Made by a program: the position numbers and the translations under genes. The notes beneath the pieces were generated by a model that made no database searches, had not been told where the DNA came from, and saw nothing but the letters and a program-made list of their open reading frames with translations. A stretch of DNA of 48,446 bases from Methanobacteriota archaeon (GTDB lineage: Archaea; Thermoplasmatota; Poseidoniia; Poseidoniales; Thalassarchaeaceae): assembly GCA_002722735.1 (NCBI GenBank), contig PBMR01000015.1, positions 97,673 through 146,118 on the forward strand, read 5' to 3'. The stretch's first letter is position 1. The number at the start of each line of letters is the position of its first letter. Below are positions 1 to 7,829 of this stretch, one piece after another.

Positions 1-626
1 GATCCGGGAGTATCGGGAGTCTCCCCCAGAACCTGGCGACCGAAGTTGGTCTCCTCGCTCGGACTGGCGTAAATCTCCGCACCGAATGCCTGCATCAGGC
101 CCTTGCGGTACGGCTTCTGATCGAAGCTGATTCGGACCATGAAGACCCTGCACGCGATGTCGAAGAAGGCGCAAGCCATCGCCATTGAGGAGCCCCATTG
201 GCCGGCCCCTGTCTCGGTGGTGATTACCTTGGTTCCTTCGATCTTGTTGTAGTAGGCCTGAGCCACGGCAGTATTCGGCTTGTGAGAGCCCACCGGACTG
301 GTGCCTTCGTACTTGTAGTATATCTTCGCCGGGGTGCCTAGGGCTTTTTCCAGTCGCCGGGCCCTGAAGAGGGGGCACGGCCTCCACTGCTTGTAGACCT
401 CGCGAACCGCCTCTGGAATCTCGATTTCCCTGTCCTGACTGACTTCCTGCATAATCAGCGCCATAGGAAATAACGGGGCTAAATCGGGAGGCCCGATGGG
501 TTGACCTGTGCCTGGGTGGATGACTGGGGGGGCGGGTGTTGGCAGGTCTGCTGCGATATTGTACCAGTGGGTGGGCATCTGGTCTTCAGGCAGTATGTAC
601 TTCGTCTGTTCTTCATCAGATGGCAT
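1..626 (-). CDS. trpB: Tryptophan synthase beta chain, TrpB2 type (partial, C-terminus beyond left edge)
   Basis: PLP enzyme that condenses indole with serine to give tryptophan in the cytoplasm. Only the N-terminal 208 residues or so are present. They contain the TrpB2 signature [14 protein letters not shown] with the PLP-lysine context SHKPN, and [11 protein letters not shown]; TrpB2 differs from classical TrpB in this N-terminal region. The ATG at 626 is chosen because the segment from 626 to 464 reads on in frame as the family's usual N-terminus ([14 protein letters not shown], then [18 protein letters not shown]). A TATA-like box lies 26 nt upstream of that ATG, so the mRNA is probably leaderless. 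A shorter gene starting at Met 464 or 452 would lose this conserved segment. TrpB2 sometimes works without TrpA; no trpA is visible here. Identity is secure, the start fairly so. Confidence 0.93.
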   Translation of the reverse strand, partial: MPSDEEQTKYILPEDQMPTHWYNIAADLPTPAPPVIHPGTGQPIGPPDLAPLFPMALIMQEVSQDREIEIPEAVREVYKQWRPCPLFRARRLEKALGTPAKIYYKYEGTSPVGSHKPNTAVAQAYYNKIEGTKVITTETGAGQWGSSMAMACAFFDIACRVFMVRISFDQKPYRKGLMQAFGAEIYASPSEETNFGRQVLGETPDTPG

Positions 627-647
627 GAGCCCCACAGGGAACTACCA

Positions 648-656
648 AGATAAAAG
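648..656 (-). promoter_or_regulatory. TATA box of trpB2
   Basis: The minus strand reads CTTTTATCT, centred about 26 nt before the ATG at 626 and preceded by a purine-containing BRE-like stretch. The spacing fits archaeal TBP/TFB promoters with leaderless transcripts. Confidence 0.6.
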
Positions 657-662
657 AAAGAA

Positions 663-676
663 CCCGAACATATCCG
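663..676 (-). promoter_or_regulatory. Dyad motif upstream of the trpB2 TATA box (copy 1)
   Basis: The minus strand reads CGGATATGTTCGGG. The core CGGATATGTTCG is an imperfect dyad. The identical 14-mer occurs at 2037-2050 in front of isocitrate lyase, in the same orientation and at the same distance from the inferred start (37 versus 38 nt). It is a candidate binding site for a transcription factor next to the BRE. Confidence 0.5.
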
Positions 677-712
677 TGTGGTACCGCGTTCAGGCCCGTA
701 TTGAAGGGGTTT

Positions 713-1999
713 TCAGAACTGCTCGGACTCGGTGCTGCCGCTCATTGCCAGCGTGCTCGAGGTGCCTCCGCTGATTGCCTTGTAAACCTCGTCGAAGTAT
801 CCGGTTCCTACTTCTCGCTGGTGGCGTGTGGCGGTATAGCCTTCGGTCTCTAGGCTGAACTCGTCCTCCTGAAGCTTGACGAAGGCCGTCATGCCATCGG
901 TGGTGTAGGCGTGCGCCAACTCGTACATCGATTTGTTCAGGGCATGGAAGCCCGCCAGAGTGATGAACTGGAACTTGTATCCCAAATCCCCCAGTTCATT
1001 CTGGAACTCTGCTATCTGATCGTCATCGAGGTGCTTCTTCCAGTTGAAAGACGGACTGCAGTTGTACGCCAGCATCTTGTCCGGGAACTCAGCGTGGATC
1101 GCTGATGCGAACTCGCGCGCCTCGTCGATGCAGGGCGTGCTGGTCTCGCACCAAATCAGGTCGGAGTAGGGGGCATAGGCCAAGCCGCGAGCGATAGCGT
1201 GCTTGAGCCCGGGTTCGATTACCATGTAGCCCTCAGCTGTGCGTTCACCGGTGATATGCGCGTGGTCGATGGGATCGATATCGCTTGTGAGCAAGGTGGC
1301 TGCGCGTGCATCGGTGCGGGCGATGACCAGGGTCGGGATGCCCATCACGTCAGCGGCCAGTCGCGCTGATTTGAGAGTGCGGACATGGTGGCTGGTGGGG
1401 ATGAGCACCTTGCCGCCGAGATGTCCGCACTTCTTCTCGCTGGCGAGTTGGTCCTCCCAGTGGACCCCTGCCGCGCCAGCGACTATCATGCCCTTCATCA
1501 GCTCAAAGGCATTGAGTGGGCCGCCGAAACCTGCCTCAGCGTCAGCAACTATCGGCACGAACCAGTCACGTGATATCTTTCCCTCTGACCACTCTATCTG
1601 ATCGGCGCGCATCAGCGTGTTGTTGATGCGCCGTAAGACTGCTGGAACGCTGTTTGCGGGATACAGGGACTGGTCTGGGTACATCTGCTCGGAGAGGTTG
1701 TTGTCTGCGGCGACCTGCCAACCCGATAGGTAAATCGCTTTGAGACCGGCTCGCACCATCTGCATCGCCTGGTTTCCGGTGAGCGCGCCCAGAGCGCGAA
1801 CGAACGACTCGTTCCGTAGGAGTTCCCACAAGCGCTGCGCACCATGGCGAGCTATGGGGTGGTCGAAGGTCATCGAACCGCGCAGACGGACGACATCCAT
1901 CGCAGTGTGCTCGCGCGTGATGCCCTTCCAACGGGGATTGGTGTCCCAGTCTTCCTGTAGCTCTTCGGCCTGCTTCTCCATTTCCCGTTCGATGTCCAT
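713..1999 (-). CDS. aceA: Isocitrate lyase
   Basis: Cleaves isocitrate to glyoxylate and succinate, the first step of the glyoxylate bypass. The 428-residue length is normal for prokaryotic AceA. The catalytic signature KKCGH is present, with Cys191 as the nucleophile/base cysteine, as is the metal-binding [10 protein letters not shown] segment at about 151-160. The ATG at 1999 is preferred over an in-frame TTG at 2023 because a TATA box (TATAATTTT) is centred 27 nt upstream of it and would overlap the TTG. Malate synthase lies directly upstream on the same strand, 147 bp away with its own promoter, so the two bypass enzymes are neighbours but probably separately transcribed. The bypass allows growth on acetate, fatty acids or other C2 units. 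Confidence 0.97.
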   Translation of the reverse strand: MDIEREMEKQAEELQEDWDTNPRWKGITREHTAMDVVRLRGSMTFDHPIARHGAQRLWELLRNESFVRALGALTGNQAMQMVRAGLKAIYLSGWQVAADNNLSEQMYPDQSLYPANSVPAVLRRINNTLMRADQIEWSEGKISRDWFVPIVADAEAGFGGPLNAFELMKGMIVAGAAGVHWEDQLASEKKCGHLGGKVLIPTSHHVRTLKSARLAADVMGIPTLVIARTDARAATLLTSDIDPIDHAHITGERTAEGYMVIEPGLKHAIARGLAYAPYSDLIWCETSTPCIDEAREFASAIHAEFPDKMLAYNCSPSFNWKKHLDDDQIAEFQNELGDLGYKFQFITLAGFHALNKSMYELAHAYTTDGMTAFVKLQEDEFSLETEGYTATRHQREVGTGYFDEVYKAISGGTSSTLAMSGSTESEQF

Positions 2000-2021
2000 T
2001 CTACCATTCCTCTGACGATTC

Positions 2022-2030
2022 AAAATTATA
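2022..2030 (-). promoter_or_regulatory. TATA box of aceA
   Basis: The minus strand reads TATAATTTT, centred 27 nt upstream of the ATG at 1999, consistent with a leaderless transcript. Confidence 0.65.
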
Positions 2031-2036
2031 CCAATT

Positions 2037-2050
2037 CCCGAACATATCCG
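2037..2050 (-). promoter_or_regulatory. Dyad motif upstream of the aceA TATA box (copy 2)
   Basis: Identical 14-mer CGGATATGTTCGGG (minus strand) to the one in front of trpB2, 38-51 nt before the start codon and just upstream of the TATA/BRE. A looser relative, CGAACATATTCG, lies at 4001-4012 before the CopD-like gene. Confidence 0.5.
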
Positions 2051-2146
2051 AAGGAGTTCGCAGACGACTCCTTGACGTGCTTCGGCTCGTGGGGAATGGG
2101 GTCGACGGAGGCTCTATCAATTACATACCGCCATCGATGTAGACGC

Positions 2147-3772
2147 TCATACTTCCACCATCTTGGTTGTGATTAACTGGTATGCGGGGATGGTCAAGAA
2201 GGGAGACGGGTCTGGTGATAGGGCAGTCTCAAGGAACAGGTCACACGCCTCATCGAGCATGGTCGTGTGACCAGCGGAGCGTTGAGCGGTGCGTGTCTCC
2301 TCGACGAGTTCTTCCACGAGCGCTGCGTCTACGGCCCTCCCATCGGTCAACTGGGCCGAGTGGCGTACCCATTGCCATACCTGATACCTGCTTATCTCAG
2401 CCGTCGCAGCATCCTCCATCAGGTTGTTTAGGGCCGCTGCCCCAGTTCCCCAGAGCCACGACTGTGTGTAGCGGATGCCCACATCCACGTTCAGCTTGAT
2501 GCCATCGGGAGTGATGCTGCCATCAGGGACGCTAAAGTCCTGCAATGGTGTGGGATCGCTGTCAAGCGGAGTCATGTCGGGAGCTGTCGGAATCTGATGG
2601 GTCTTGTCAGAGAGGTGAGCGGCGAAGGCGTCGAACGCGACCTCGATCAGGTCGGGGTGGGCGACCCATGTGCCATCGCACCCCATCTCTACCTCTCGCA
2701 CCTTGTCCGCCTTGACAGCAGCCAGAGCGCGCTCGGTGACCTCTGGGTTGCGCCGATTGGGGATGAAGGCGCTCATGCCTCCCATTGCCGATGCCTGTCT
2801 TCGATGGGTGGTCCTCACTAGGCGGCTTTGGTATGCGTCCATGAATCCGACGTCCATCGTCACCTGCCCTCGCTCTGGGAGCACGCGGCTGGGATCGTTC
2901 CGTGTGGATTTGATGGCACTGAAGATGTAGTCCCAGCGCCCTGCGTTCAACCCACAGATGTGCTCGCGCAGCGCATGCAGTATCTCGTCCATCTGGAAGA
3001 CGGCGGGGAATGTCTCGATCAGCACCGTGACCTTGATGCTGGCCCGGGGAATCCCTAGAGCATCCTGTGCGTGGACGAAAACATCATTCCACAGCGATGC
3101 CTCCTCGTGATGCTCTAGTTTGGCCAGATAGTACCATGGCCCAGCTCCGCGGGAGAGCTGTTCTGCAGCATTGTGGAAGAAGGTGAGGCCGAAGTCGAAA
3201 AGGGAGGCACTGATTGCCTCGCCGTCGACCTCGACGTGTGCCTCGTCAAGATGCCATCCGCGGAAGCGCACCAACAACTTAGTCGAGGTATTTCCAAGTT
3301 CGTACGACTTGCCCTTCACAGCATCCTCAAAGGTCAATTCACGGCGGACGGCCCGCATCACGTTGACCTGCCCCCATACCATGTTGGACCATGTCGGGCT
3401 AGCCGAGTCCTCGAAATCGGCCATGAAGGCCTGCGCGCCGCTGTTCAGGGCGTTGATCATCATCTTCGCCTCGACGGGCCCGGTGATCTCCACGCGCCGG
3501 TCGAGCAGCGGGGCCGGGATAGGGGCGACACTCCACGCACCGGCCCGGATGGCCGCGGTCTCGGGCAGAAACCCGGGAAGATGGCCAGAGTCGAATTCGG
3601 CCTGCCTATCCTCTCGGGTGCCGAGCAGAGCGAGTCTGCGGCCGTTAAATCTCCTGTGCAGATCGATGAGGAAGGCCCTCGCCTCAGTAGTAAGGACCAT
3701 TTCGACAGCCTCGGAATGAGTGCCTAGGACACATAGTGCGCCAGCCTCTGGGACTGAGGCCGCAGCGGGCAT
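2147..3772 (-). CDS. aceB: Malate synthase A
   Basis: Condenses glyoxylate with acetyl-CoA to malate, the second glyoxylate-bypass enzyme. The 541-residue length is typical of form A. The family signature around LIETFPAVFQMDEILHALRE is intact and is followed by LNAGRWDYIFS. The active-site region AFMADFEDSASPTW near residue 120 and the C-terminal GIRYTQSWLWGTGAAAL are also present. The ATG at 3772 has an AT-rich TATA-like stretch (AGGTTATTAA on the plus strand, 3791-3800) centred about 24 nt upstream. It lies upstream of aceA in the same orientation. Bacterial-type AceB is patchy among archaea, so an old transfer from bacteria is plausible but not shown here. Confidence 0.97.
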   Translation of the reverse strand: MPAAASVPEAGALCVLGTHSEAVEMVLTTEARAFLIDLHRRFNGRRLALLGTREDRQAEFDSGHLPGFLPETAAIRAGAWSVAPIPAPLLDRRVEITGPVEAKMMINALNSGAQAFMADFEDSASPTWSNMVWGQVNVMRAVRRELTFEDAVKGKSYELGNTSTKLLVRFRGWHLDEAHVEVDGEAISASLFDFGLTFFHNAAEQLSRGAGPWYYLAKLEHHEEASLWNDVFVHAQDALGIPRASIKVTVLIETFPAVFQMDEILHALREHICGLNAGRWDYIFSAIKSTRNDPSRVLPERGQVTMDVGFMDAYQSRLVRTTHRRQASAMGGMSAFIPNRRNPEVTERALAAVKADKVREVEMGCDGTWVAHPDLIEVAFDAFAAHLSDKTHQIPTAPDMTPLDSDPTPLQDFSVPDGSITPDGIKLNVDVGIRYTQSWLWGTGAAALNNLMEDAATAEISRYQVWQWVRHSAQLTDGRAVDAALVEELVEETRTAQRSAGHTTMLDEACDLFLETALSPDPSPFLTIPAYQLITTKMVEV

Positions 3773-3790
3773 GCCAATTGTATCTCAATT

Positions 3791-3800
3791 AGGTTATTAA
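3791..3800 (-). promoter_or_regulatory. TATA-like element of aceB
   Basis: The minus strand reads TTAATAACCT, centred about 24 nt upstream of the ATG at 3772. It is the best AT-rich candidate in the interval. The copy-1/copy-2 dyad motif is not present here. Confidence 0.4.
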
Positions 3801-3932
3801 CCATGATTGCTGCGTTCTTTGACAGTGGTCTTTGAGCGGTTCTGACCAATGAGAATGCCTCTAGCTCATCCATGGGGTCCGCTTCTATGCGAGGCTTCTC
3901 CGAAGCGATTAGGGCCTGCTTGAACTCATGGC

Positions 3933-3947
3933 TCGGTCTTAGACCGA
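3933..3947. promoter_or_regulatory. 15-bp perfect palindrome, operator-like
   Basis: TCGGTCT-T-AGACCGA has two 7-bp arms around one central base. It lies in the 194-bp gap between divergent aceB and the CopD-like gene, 20-34 nt before the Met at 3967. No T-run follows it, so it resembles a repressor site more than a terminator. Confidence 0.4.
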
Positions 3948-3966
3948 ATCAACAAGATTGGATTCC

Positions 3967-4545
3967 ATGACATTGATGCCCCTGCAATGCTGGTTGATTG
4001 CGAACATATTCGCCACCAATGATATTCACCTCATTGTCGCCCCCATAATCGTGACCATTAGCACGATGGCATTCATTCGAATTATTCATGTAATGGCCGG
4101 AGTGGCATGGTTTGGTGCGGTTGTGACGGTCAATACCGTGTTAATTCCGTACCTGCTTTCAATTGAGATCGGAAATAGAAGGGAGGTGCTCACCACTTTA
4201 TTTCCCCGGATTTTTCGCTTGGCCTCCGTACTATCCCTTGCCGCAGTTCTGACTGGATCGGCCCTCCTCTACCTGATGATTGGCACGGAAATATCGATCC
4301 TGTGGGAATCGCAATGGGGGTTGTACATACTGATTGGTGGAACGTTGGCCACCATTCTCACGGTATTCCATTTCATTATCGAGGAGAGGTTGGAAAAGCC
4401 ACTAGGGGCGATTCTGGATGATTCGAAAAATAGTGACATCGAGGTTGCAACGAAATTTCTCAGAGTCGTTCCAAGGGTCGGTTTGGTTGTAATTTCCACC
4501 GTATTGCTCTTGATGATATTTGCCAGCCATGGATATTACCCATGA
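3967..4545 (+). CDS. CopD/DUF2269-like integral membrane protein
   Basis: A membrane protein of about 190 residues with four to five hydrophobic segments. The segment RIIHVMAGVAWFGAVVTVNTVLIP has the pattern of the first helix of CopD/DUF2269-type proteins, with a conserved His in the helix start. Three more helices follow, and a short charged loop (EERLEKPLGAIL) separates helices three and four. Function is unknown; copper or heme roles are only suggested for relatives. The start is uncertain: ATG 3967 gives an extra hydrophobic N-terminal segment, whereas ATG 4066 begins just before the family core and may be the true start. It converges with the next gene, the stop codons being one base apart. 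Base composition is more AT-rich than its neighbours. Confidence 0.6.
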   Translation: MTLMPLQCWLIANIFATNDIHLIVAPIIVTISTMAFIRIIHVMAGVAWFGAVVTVNTVLIPYLLSIEIGNRREVLTTLFPRIFRLASVLSLAAVLTGSALLYLMIGTEISILWESQWGLYILIGGTLATILTVFHFIIEERLEKPLGAILDDSKNSDIEVATKFLRVVPRVGLVVISTVLLLMIFASHGYYP

Positions 4546-4546
4546 C

Positions 4547-5770
4547 TCAGACTTGGGCCAAAGCCCCATCCAAATCAGCGAGGATATCTTGAGCATCCTC
4601 GATGCCCACCGAGATGCGCAGCATTCCCTCGGTGATGCCGGAAGCAGCCTTGTCCTCGGCTGAAACTAGCCTATGTGTCATCGATGCCGGGTGTTGCACT
4701 AGGGTGTCCACATTGCCCAAACTGACCGCCAATGAGCAGATCTCGAGGCCGTCCATGAATTTGGTCGCTGCCTCATAACCCCCCAGTTCGAAAGAGATCA
4801 TGGCTCCGAAGTCATCCATCTGACGAACCGCTAACTCGTGCTGGGGATGGCTTTCCAATCCAGGCCAATGGGCCTTCTCGACCTTGGGGTGAGCCTCCAG
4901 GTACTCAGCCAGTATTCGCGCATTGGCACAATGCTCCCTCATTCGCAGGGGGAGAGTTTTGAGGCCTATGTTGGTCAACCAGCAGTCCATGGGGCTAGGC
5001 ACAGCGCCGATGTAGCGAATCAGAGACCCTCCGCCGTTCTCCATGAAGTCGGCATCGGCGCTGACTATCGCCCCCCCAATCACAGTCCCATGCCCGTTGA
5101 TGTACTTCGTCGTGCTGTGGACTACGACGTCGGCACCTAGGATCAAGGGACGTTGAAGCACGGGGGTGGCGAATGTGTTGTCAACGACGACCTTTGCCCC
5201 ATGAGCGTGAGCGATCTCGGAGGTTCTAGCGATATCGACAATCGTCATCGTGGGGTTTGCTGGGGATTCCAGAAAGACGACCTTTGTGTTTGGGTGGGCG
5301 ATCAACTCGGCTTCGAGAAGCTCAGGATCCAGCAATGGAACTCTGCTGCTGGAAATCTGGTATCTCGGCAGGATATCGGTGAATAGGTGGTCGGTTGACC
5401 CGTAAAGAGCCAACTGGGCTATGGCATGGTCGCCCGCGCTGGTTAGCCCCAGTACTGCGGCACTCACAGCCCCCATTCCGGATGCGAACAGTTCGGCGGT
5501 GACCTGCTCGGGGCCCTCAAAACCATAACCCTCCAAGGCAGCCAGCTTCTTGGCCAAGGATGCCCTGTTGGGATTGTCGACCCTGGAATACACGTAGGCG
5601 CCGGATTCCCCGCTCCCCCATGACTCGATGGCTGCGGAATTCTCGAAGACGTAGGTCGAGGTCTGGTGGATGGGTGCTACATGAGCGCCCGAGGGGTCGT
5701 GCATCTCCCCTGCGTGAACCGCTTCGGTCGCTAGTTGACATTTCGAGAGATTCTTTTCTTGACTCGCCAT
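4547..5770 (-). CDS. Trans-sulfuration PLP enzyme (cystathionine gamma-synthase/lyase or methionine gamma-lyase family)
   Basis: A 407-residue Cys/Met-metabolism PLP enzyme. The Schiff-base lysine is Lys222 in HSTTKYINGH. The phosphate-binding YSRVDNP at 61-67, FASGMGA, and the aspartate of VVVDNTF are all present. Where methionine gamma-lyases carry a cysteine (YGCT) this protein has YGST, so methionine gamma-lyase is not favoured, but synthase and lyase cannot be told apart by eye. The ATG at 5770 is chosen over the upstream GTG (5833) and ATGs (5803, 5785). The family core begins shortly after it, and the TATA-like ATAATATG at 5801-5808 would be transcribed or translated if an upstream start were used. 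A role in methionine/cysteine interconversion is expected; any link to the sulfur locus 16 kb away is speculation. Confidence 0.88.
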   Translation of the reverse strand: MASQEKNLSKCQLATEAVHAGEMHDPSGAHVAPIHQTSTYVFENSAAIESWGSGESGAYVYSRVDNPNRASLAKKLAALEGYGFEGPEQVTAELFASGMGAVSAAVLGLTSAGDHAIAQLALYGSTDHLFTDILPRYQISSSRVPLLDPELLEAELIAHPNTKVVFLESPANPTMTIVDIARTSEIAHAHGAKVVVDNTFATPVLQRPLILGADVVVHSTTKYINGHGTVIGGAIVSADADFMENGGGSLIRYIGAVPSPMDCWLTNIGLKTLPLRMREHCANARILAEYLEAHPKVEKAHWPGLESHPQHELAVRQMDDFGAMISFELGGYEAATKFMDGLEICSLAVSLGNVDTLVQHPASMTHRLVSAEDKAASGITEGMLRISVGIEDAQDILADLDGALAQV

Positions 5771-5800
5771 TCTTACTCGTTTCATCGGACGTTGCAACGC

Positions 5801-5808
5801 CATATTAT
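5801..5808 (-). promoter_or_regulatory. TATA-like element of the trans-sulfuration gene
   Basis: The minus strand reads ATAATATG about 34 nt upstream of the ATG at 5770. This would leave a leader of about 8 nt. Confidence 0.4.
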
Positions 5809-5872
5809 GTTGTGTTGGTGAATCGCGAATCACAATATGGAAGATGCATTGGAATCACTAGGGGCGACTACG

Positions 5873-7405
5873 CTATTCCTCCCCAACAGAGCCGATGTGA
5901 ATGGCCCTGCGTGGCATGTACATCTTGACTAGGACTGCATTGACCAAGGCCACCAAGGCTGGTGCGACAGCAGCCCCAGTCATCCCGTCCATGAAAGCCA
6001 GCCTCGCGTTCTCGATCAGTTCCAACCCGAGCATGTTGCCGCCCTCCAATAGGTCATGACCGATTCTCATGGCAGCGGGAAACGACTCGGAGACCACACT
6101 GGAGTGCTCCTCCAGTCCCTCGGGCACAACCAACTCCCTCTGATAGATCTCATTGAGAGCGCTGCCGACTATGGCGATCCCGAAGGCCCCTCCGACCTCC
6201 CGGCTGGCATCGTTGGTCGCACTACCCACGCCGGCCTTGTCTGGGGGTATGGAGTCCATCACCATGGTCGTCGATGGTGCCATTGTGAGCCCCATCCCCA
6301 AACCGCACAGGAAGAAAATCAGGAACAGAACGGTGTAATCCGTCCCTATCTCGACGGTCGTGAAGATCAGCATCGCCGTAGCGATCAGGGTGAGTCCGAC
6401 GGCCACTACGTTGTTGCTCCCGAACCTCGCGCAGAGCCGGTCGCTATTCGCCGCAGCAGGCATCAGGCCCAGCGGCAGAGGCAGGAAGCGCAGGGCCGCC
6501 TGGAACGAGGAGTGGCCCCGTACCAATTGGAAGTGGAGCATCTGGGTGAACATGAAGGAGAACATTACGAAGAAGGCCAGACTGATGGCGATTAGGCCCA
6601 GTGTGAAACCCTTGTCCCGGAAGAACTCGATGGGCAGCATCGGGTACTCAGTCCGCCTCTCCCACCACACGAACATCATGGTCAGGACCAGCCCCAGAGC
6701 CCCGAGGCCCGCGACCTCGTTGCTGGTCCACCCAGCGCTCGGACCCTCGATGATGGCATACAGTATCGAGCCCAGCGCGGCGACGGAGAGCGTGGCGCCG
6801 ATAGGGTCCATCGGATTCCCCCTCTCGTCACGAGAGTTTGGGACCATTAGCAGGGCCAAGGTCATCGCCAGTGCGATAATCGGGGGGTTGATCCAGAAGA
6901 CCGCCCTCCAGTCGAAGTTCTCGACCACCCACCCCCCTACCAGAAGGCCGATTGGTGCGCCGATCCCGGCCATGCCCACCCAGACTCCTACTGCCTTGCC
7001 CCTCTCTTCGGGCGGGAACACGACTACGATGATAGACAGGGTTGCAGGCATCACCATGGCAGCCCCCAGCCCCATCAACGCCCTTGCACCAATCACATGC
7101 TCGGAGGTCGTTGCGTACTGCGCGGTCATCGCGGAAACAAGGCCAACTAGTGACAGTCCGACAATCAACGCGGGCTTTCGCCCGAAGCGATCGCCAACCG
7201 CGCCCATCACTAGGAGCATGCCACCGAACACGACCACGTAGGCATCCATGATCCACTGCAGCTCGGTATTGTCCGCATCCAGATCCTTCGCGAGCTCAGG
7301 AAGGGCCACATTCACGGTGACGTTGTTCAGCAGCGTAATTACCAGACTCAGACTCATAATACCTAGGATTATCCACCTTCTCTGGTGAATCACCTCTGCA
7401 TCCAC
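5873..7405 (-). CDS. MFS multidrug exporter, DHA2 (EmrB/QacA) family, 14 TM
   Basis: A proton-driven exporter in the cytoplasmic membrane. The length (510 residues) and about 14 hydrophobic segments fit the DHA2 family. The loop-2 motif A (GAVGDRFGRKPAL) follows helix 2, and motif C-like GAPIGLLVGGWVVENFDWRAVFWIN lies in the helix 5/6 region. The conserved WIMDAYVV of helix 1-2 is also visible. Start: GTG at 7405, because TAATTATTA is centred 27 nt upstream and the first in-frame ATG would cut into helix 1. A leaderless GTG mRNA is therefore likely. The substrate cannot be predicted. No TetR/MarR-type regulator is adjacent. Confidence 0.92.
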   Translation of the reverse strand: MDAEVIHQRRWIILGIMSLSLVITLLNNVTVNVALPELAKDLDADNTELQWIMDAYVVVFGGMLLVMGAVGDRFGRKPALIVGLSLVGLVSAMTAQYATTSEHVIGARALMGLGAAMVMPATLSIIVVVFPPEERGKAVGVWVGMAGIGAPIGLLVGGWVVENFDWRAVFWINPPIIALAMTLALLMVPNSRDERGNPMDPIGATLSVAALGSILYAIIEGPSAGWTSNEVAGLGALGLVLTMMFVWWERRTEYPMLPIEFFRDKGFTLGLIAISLAFFVMFSFMFTQMLHFQLVRGHSSFQAALRFLPLPLGLMPAAANSDRLCARFGSNNVVAVGLTLIATAMLIFTTVEIGTDYTVLFLIFFLCGLGMGLTMAPSTTMVMDSIPPDKAGVGSATNDASREVGGAFGIAIVGSALNEIYQRELVVPEGLEEHSSVVSESFPAAMRIGHDLLEGGNMLGLELIENARLAFMDGMTGAAVAPALVALVNAVLVKMYMPRRAIHIGSVGEE

Positions 7406-7427
7406 GACCCGTGGAATTCGAAGTCGC

Positions 7428-7436
7428 TAATAATTA
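7428..7436 (-). promoter_or_regulatory. TATA box of the MFS exporter gene
   Basis: The minus strand reads TAATTATTA, centred 27 nt upstream of the GTG at 7405. It is the main argument for that non-ATG start. Confidence 0.6.
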
Positions 7437-7486
7437 GAAGGTAAGAACCTCCACGTCCCCGCAAATAGGTGCCTTCGGATCAAACG

Positions 7487-7753
7487 TCACTGGCGTCTTA
7501 GGCGGACCACGCCGATAATGACCACGAGGATAACCACCAGGGCGGCGATGTTCGCGACGAGAATCGCCTTGCTGTCAATCAGCAGCCCGTATACAAGCCA
7601 AAGAGCCAGTGCAACGGTGATGAGGCCAAAGGTCGGCAGGGAGATTCCCTCGTGCCGCCGATGGACCCACACCTCGCGAATCTGCGGGAACCACGCGATG
7701 ATGCCCAACGTGCCGGCGACCAACCCGACCGCTTCGACCCACCATGCCGCCAT
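7487..7753 (-). CDS. SemiSWEET-like PQ-loop small transporter
   Basis: An 88-residue protein with three hydrophobic helices, the size of bacterial SemiSWEET half-transporters that dimerise to move sugars. The PQ motif is present in the first helix (AWFPQIREVW). It is followed by GISLPTFGLITVALALWLVYGL and a third helix rich in Val/Ile. The C-terminus is basic (RLRRQ). The ATG at 7753 is preferred; it immediately precedes the first helix. It lies upstream of the MFS gene on the same strand, but a separate TATA box precedes that gene. The substrate is unknown; sugars are the usual cargo of relatives. Confidence 0.8.
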   Translation of the reverse strand: MAAWWVEAVGLVAGTLGIIAWFPQIREVWVHRRHEGISLPTFGLITVALALWLVYGLLIDSKAILVANIAALVVILVVIIGVVRLRRQ

Positions 7754-7829
7754 GGCTCGCCCTCAGGCTAGGCCCTCATCAAGCCAGCCCCATTAGGAGC
7801 TAAGACTGACGAAGGGGATGAGGCTGTTC

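Noticed and set aside
508-774. Plus-strand open frame of 88 codons near the left edge
   Set aside because: It overlaps the N-terminus of TrpB2, recovered on the minus strand up to 626, and the end of aceA. No domain, and unlike a real protein in composition.
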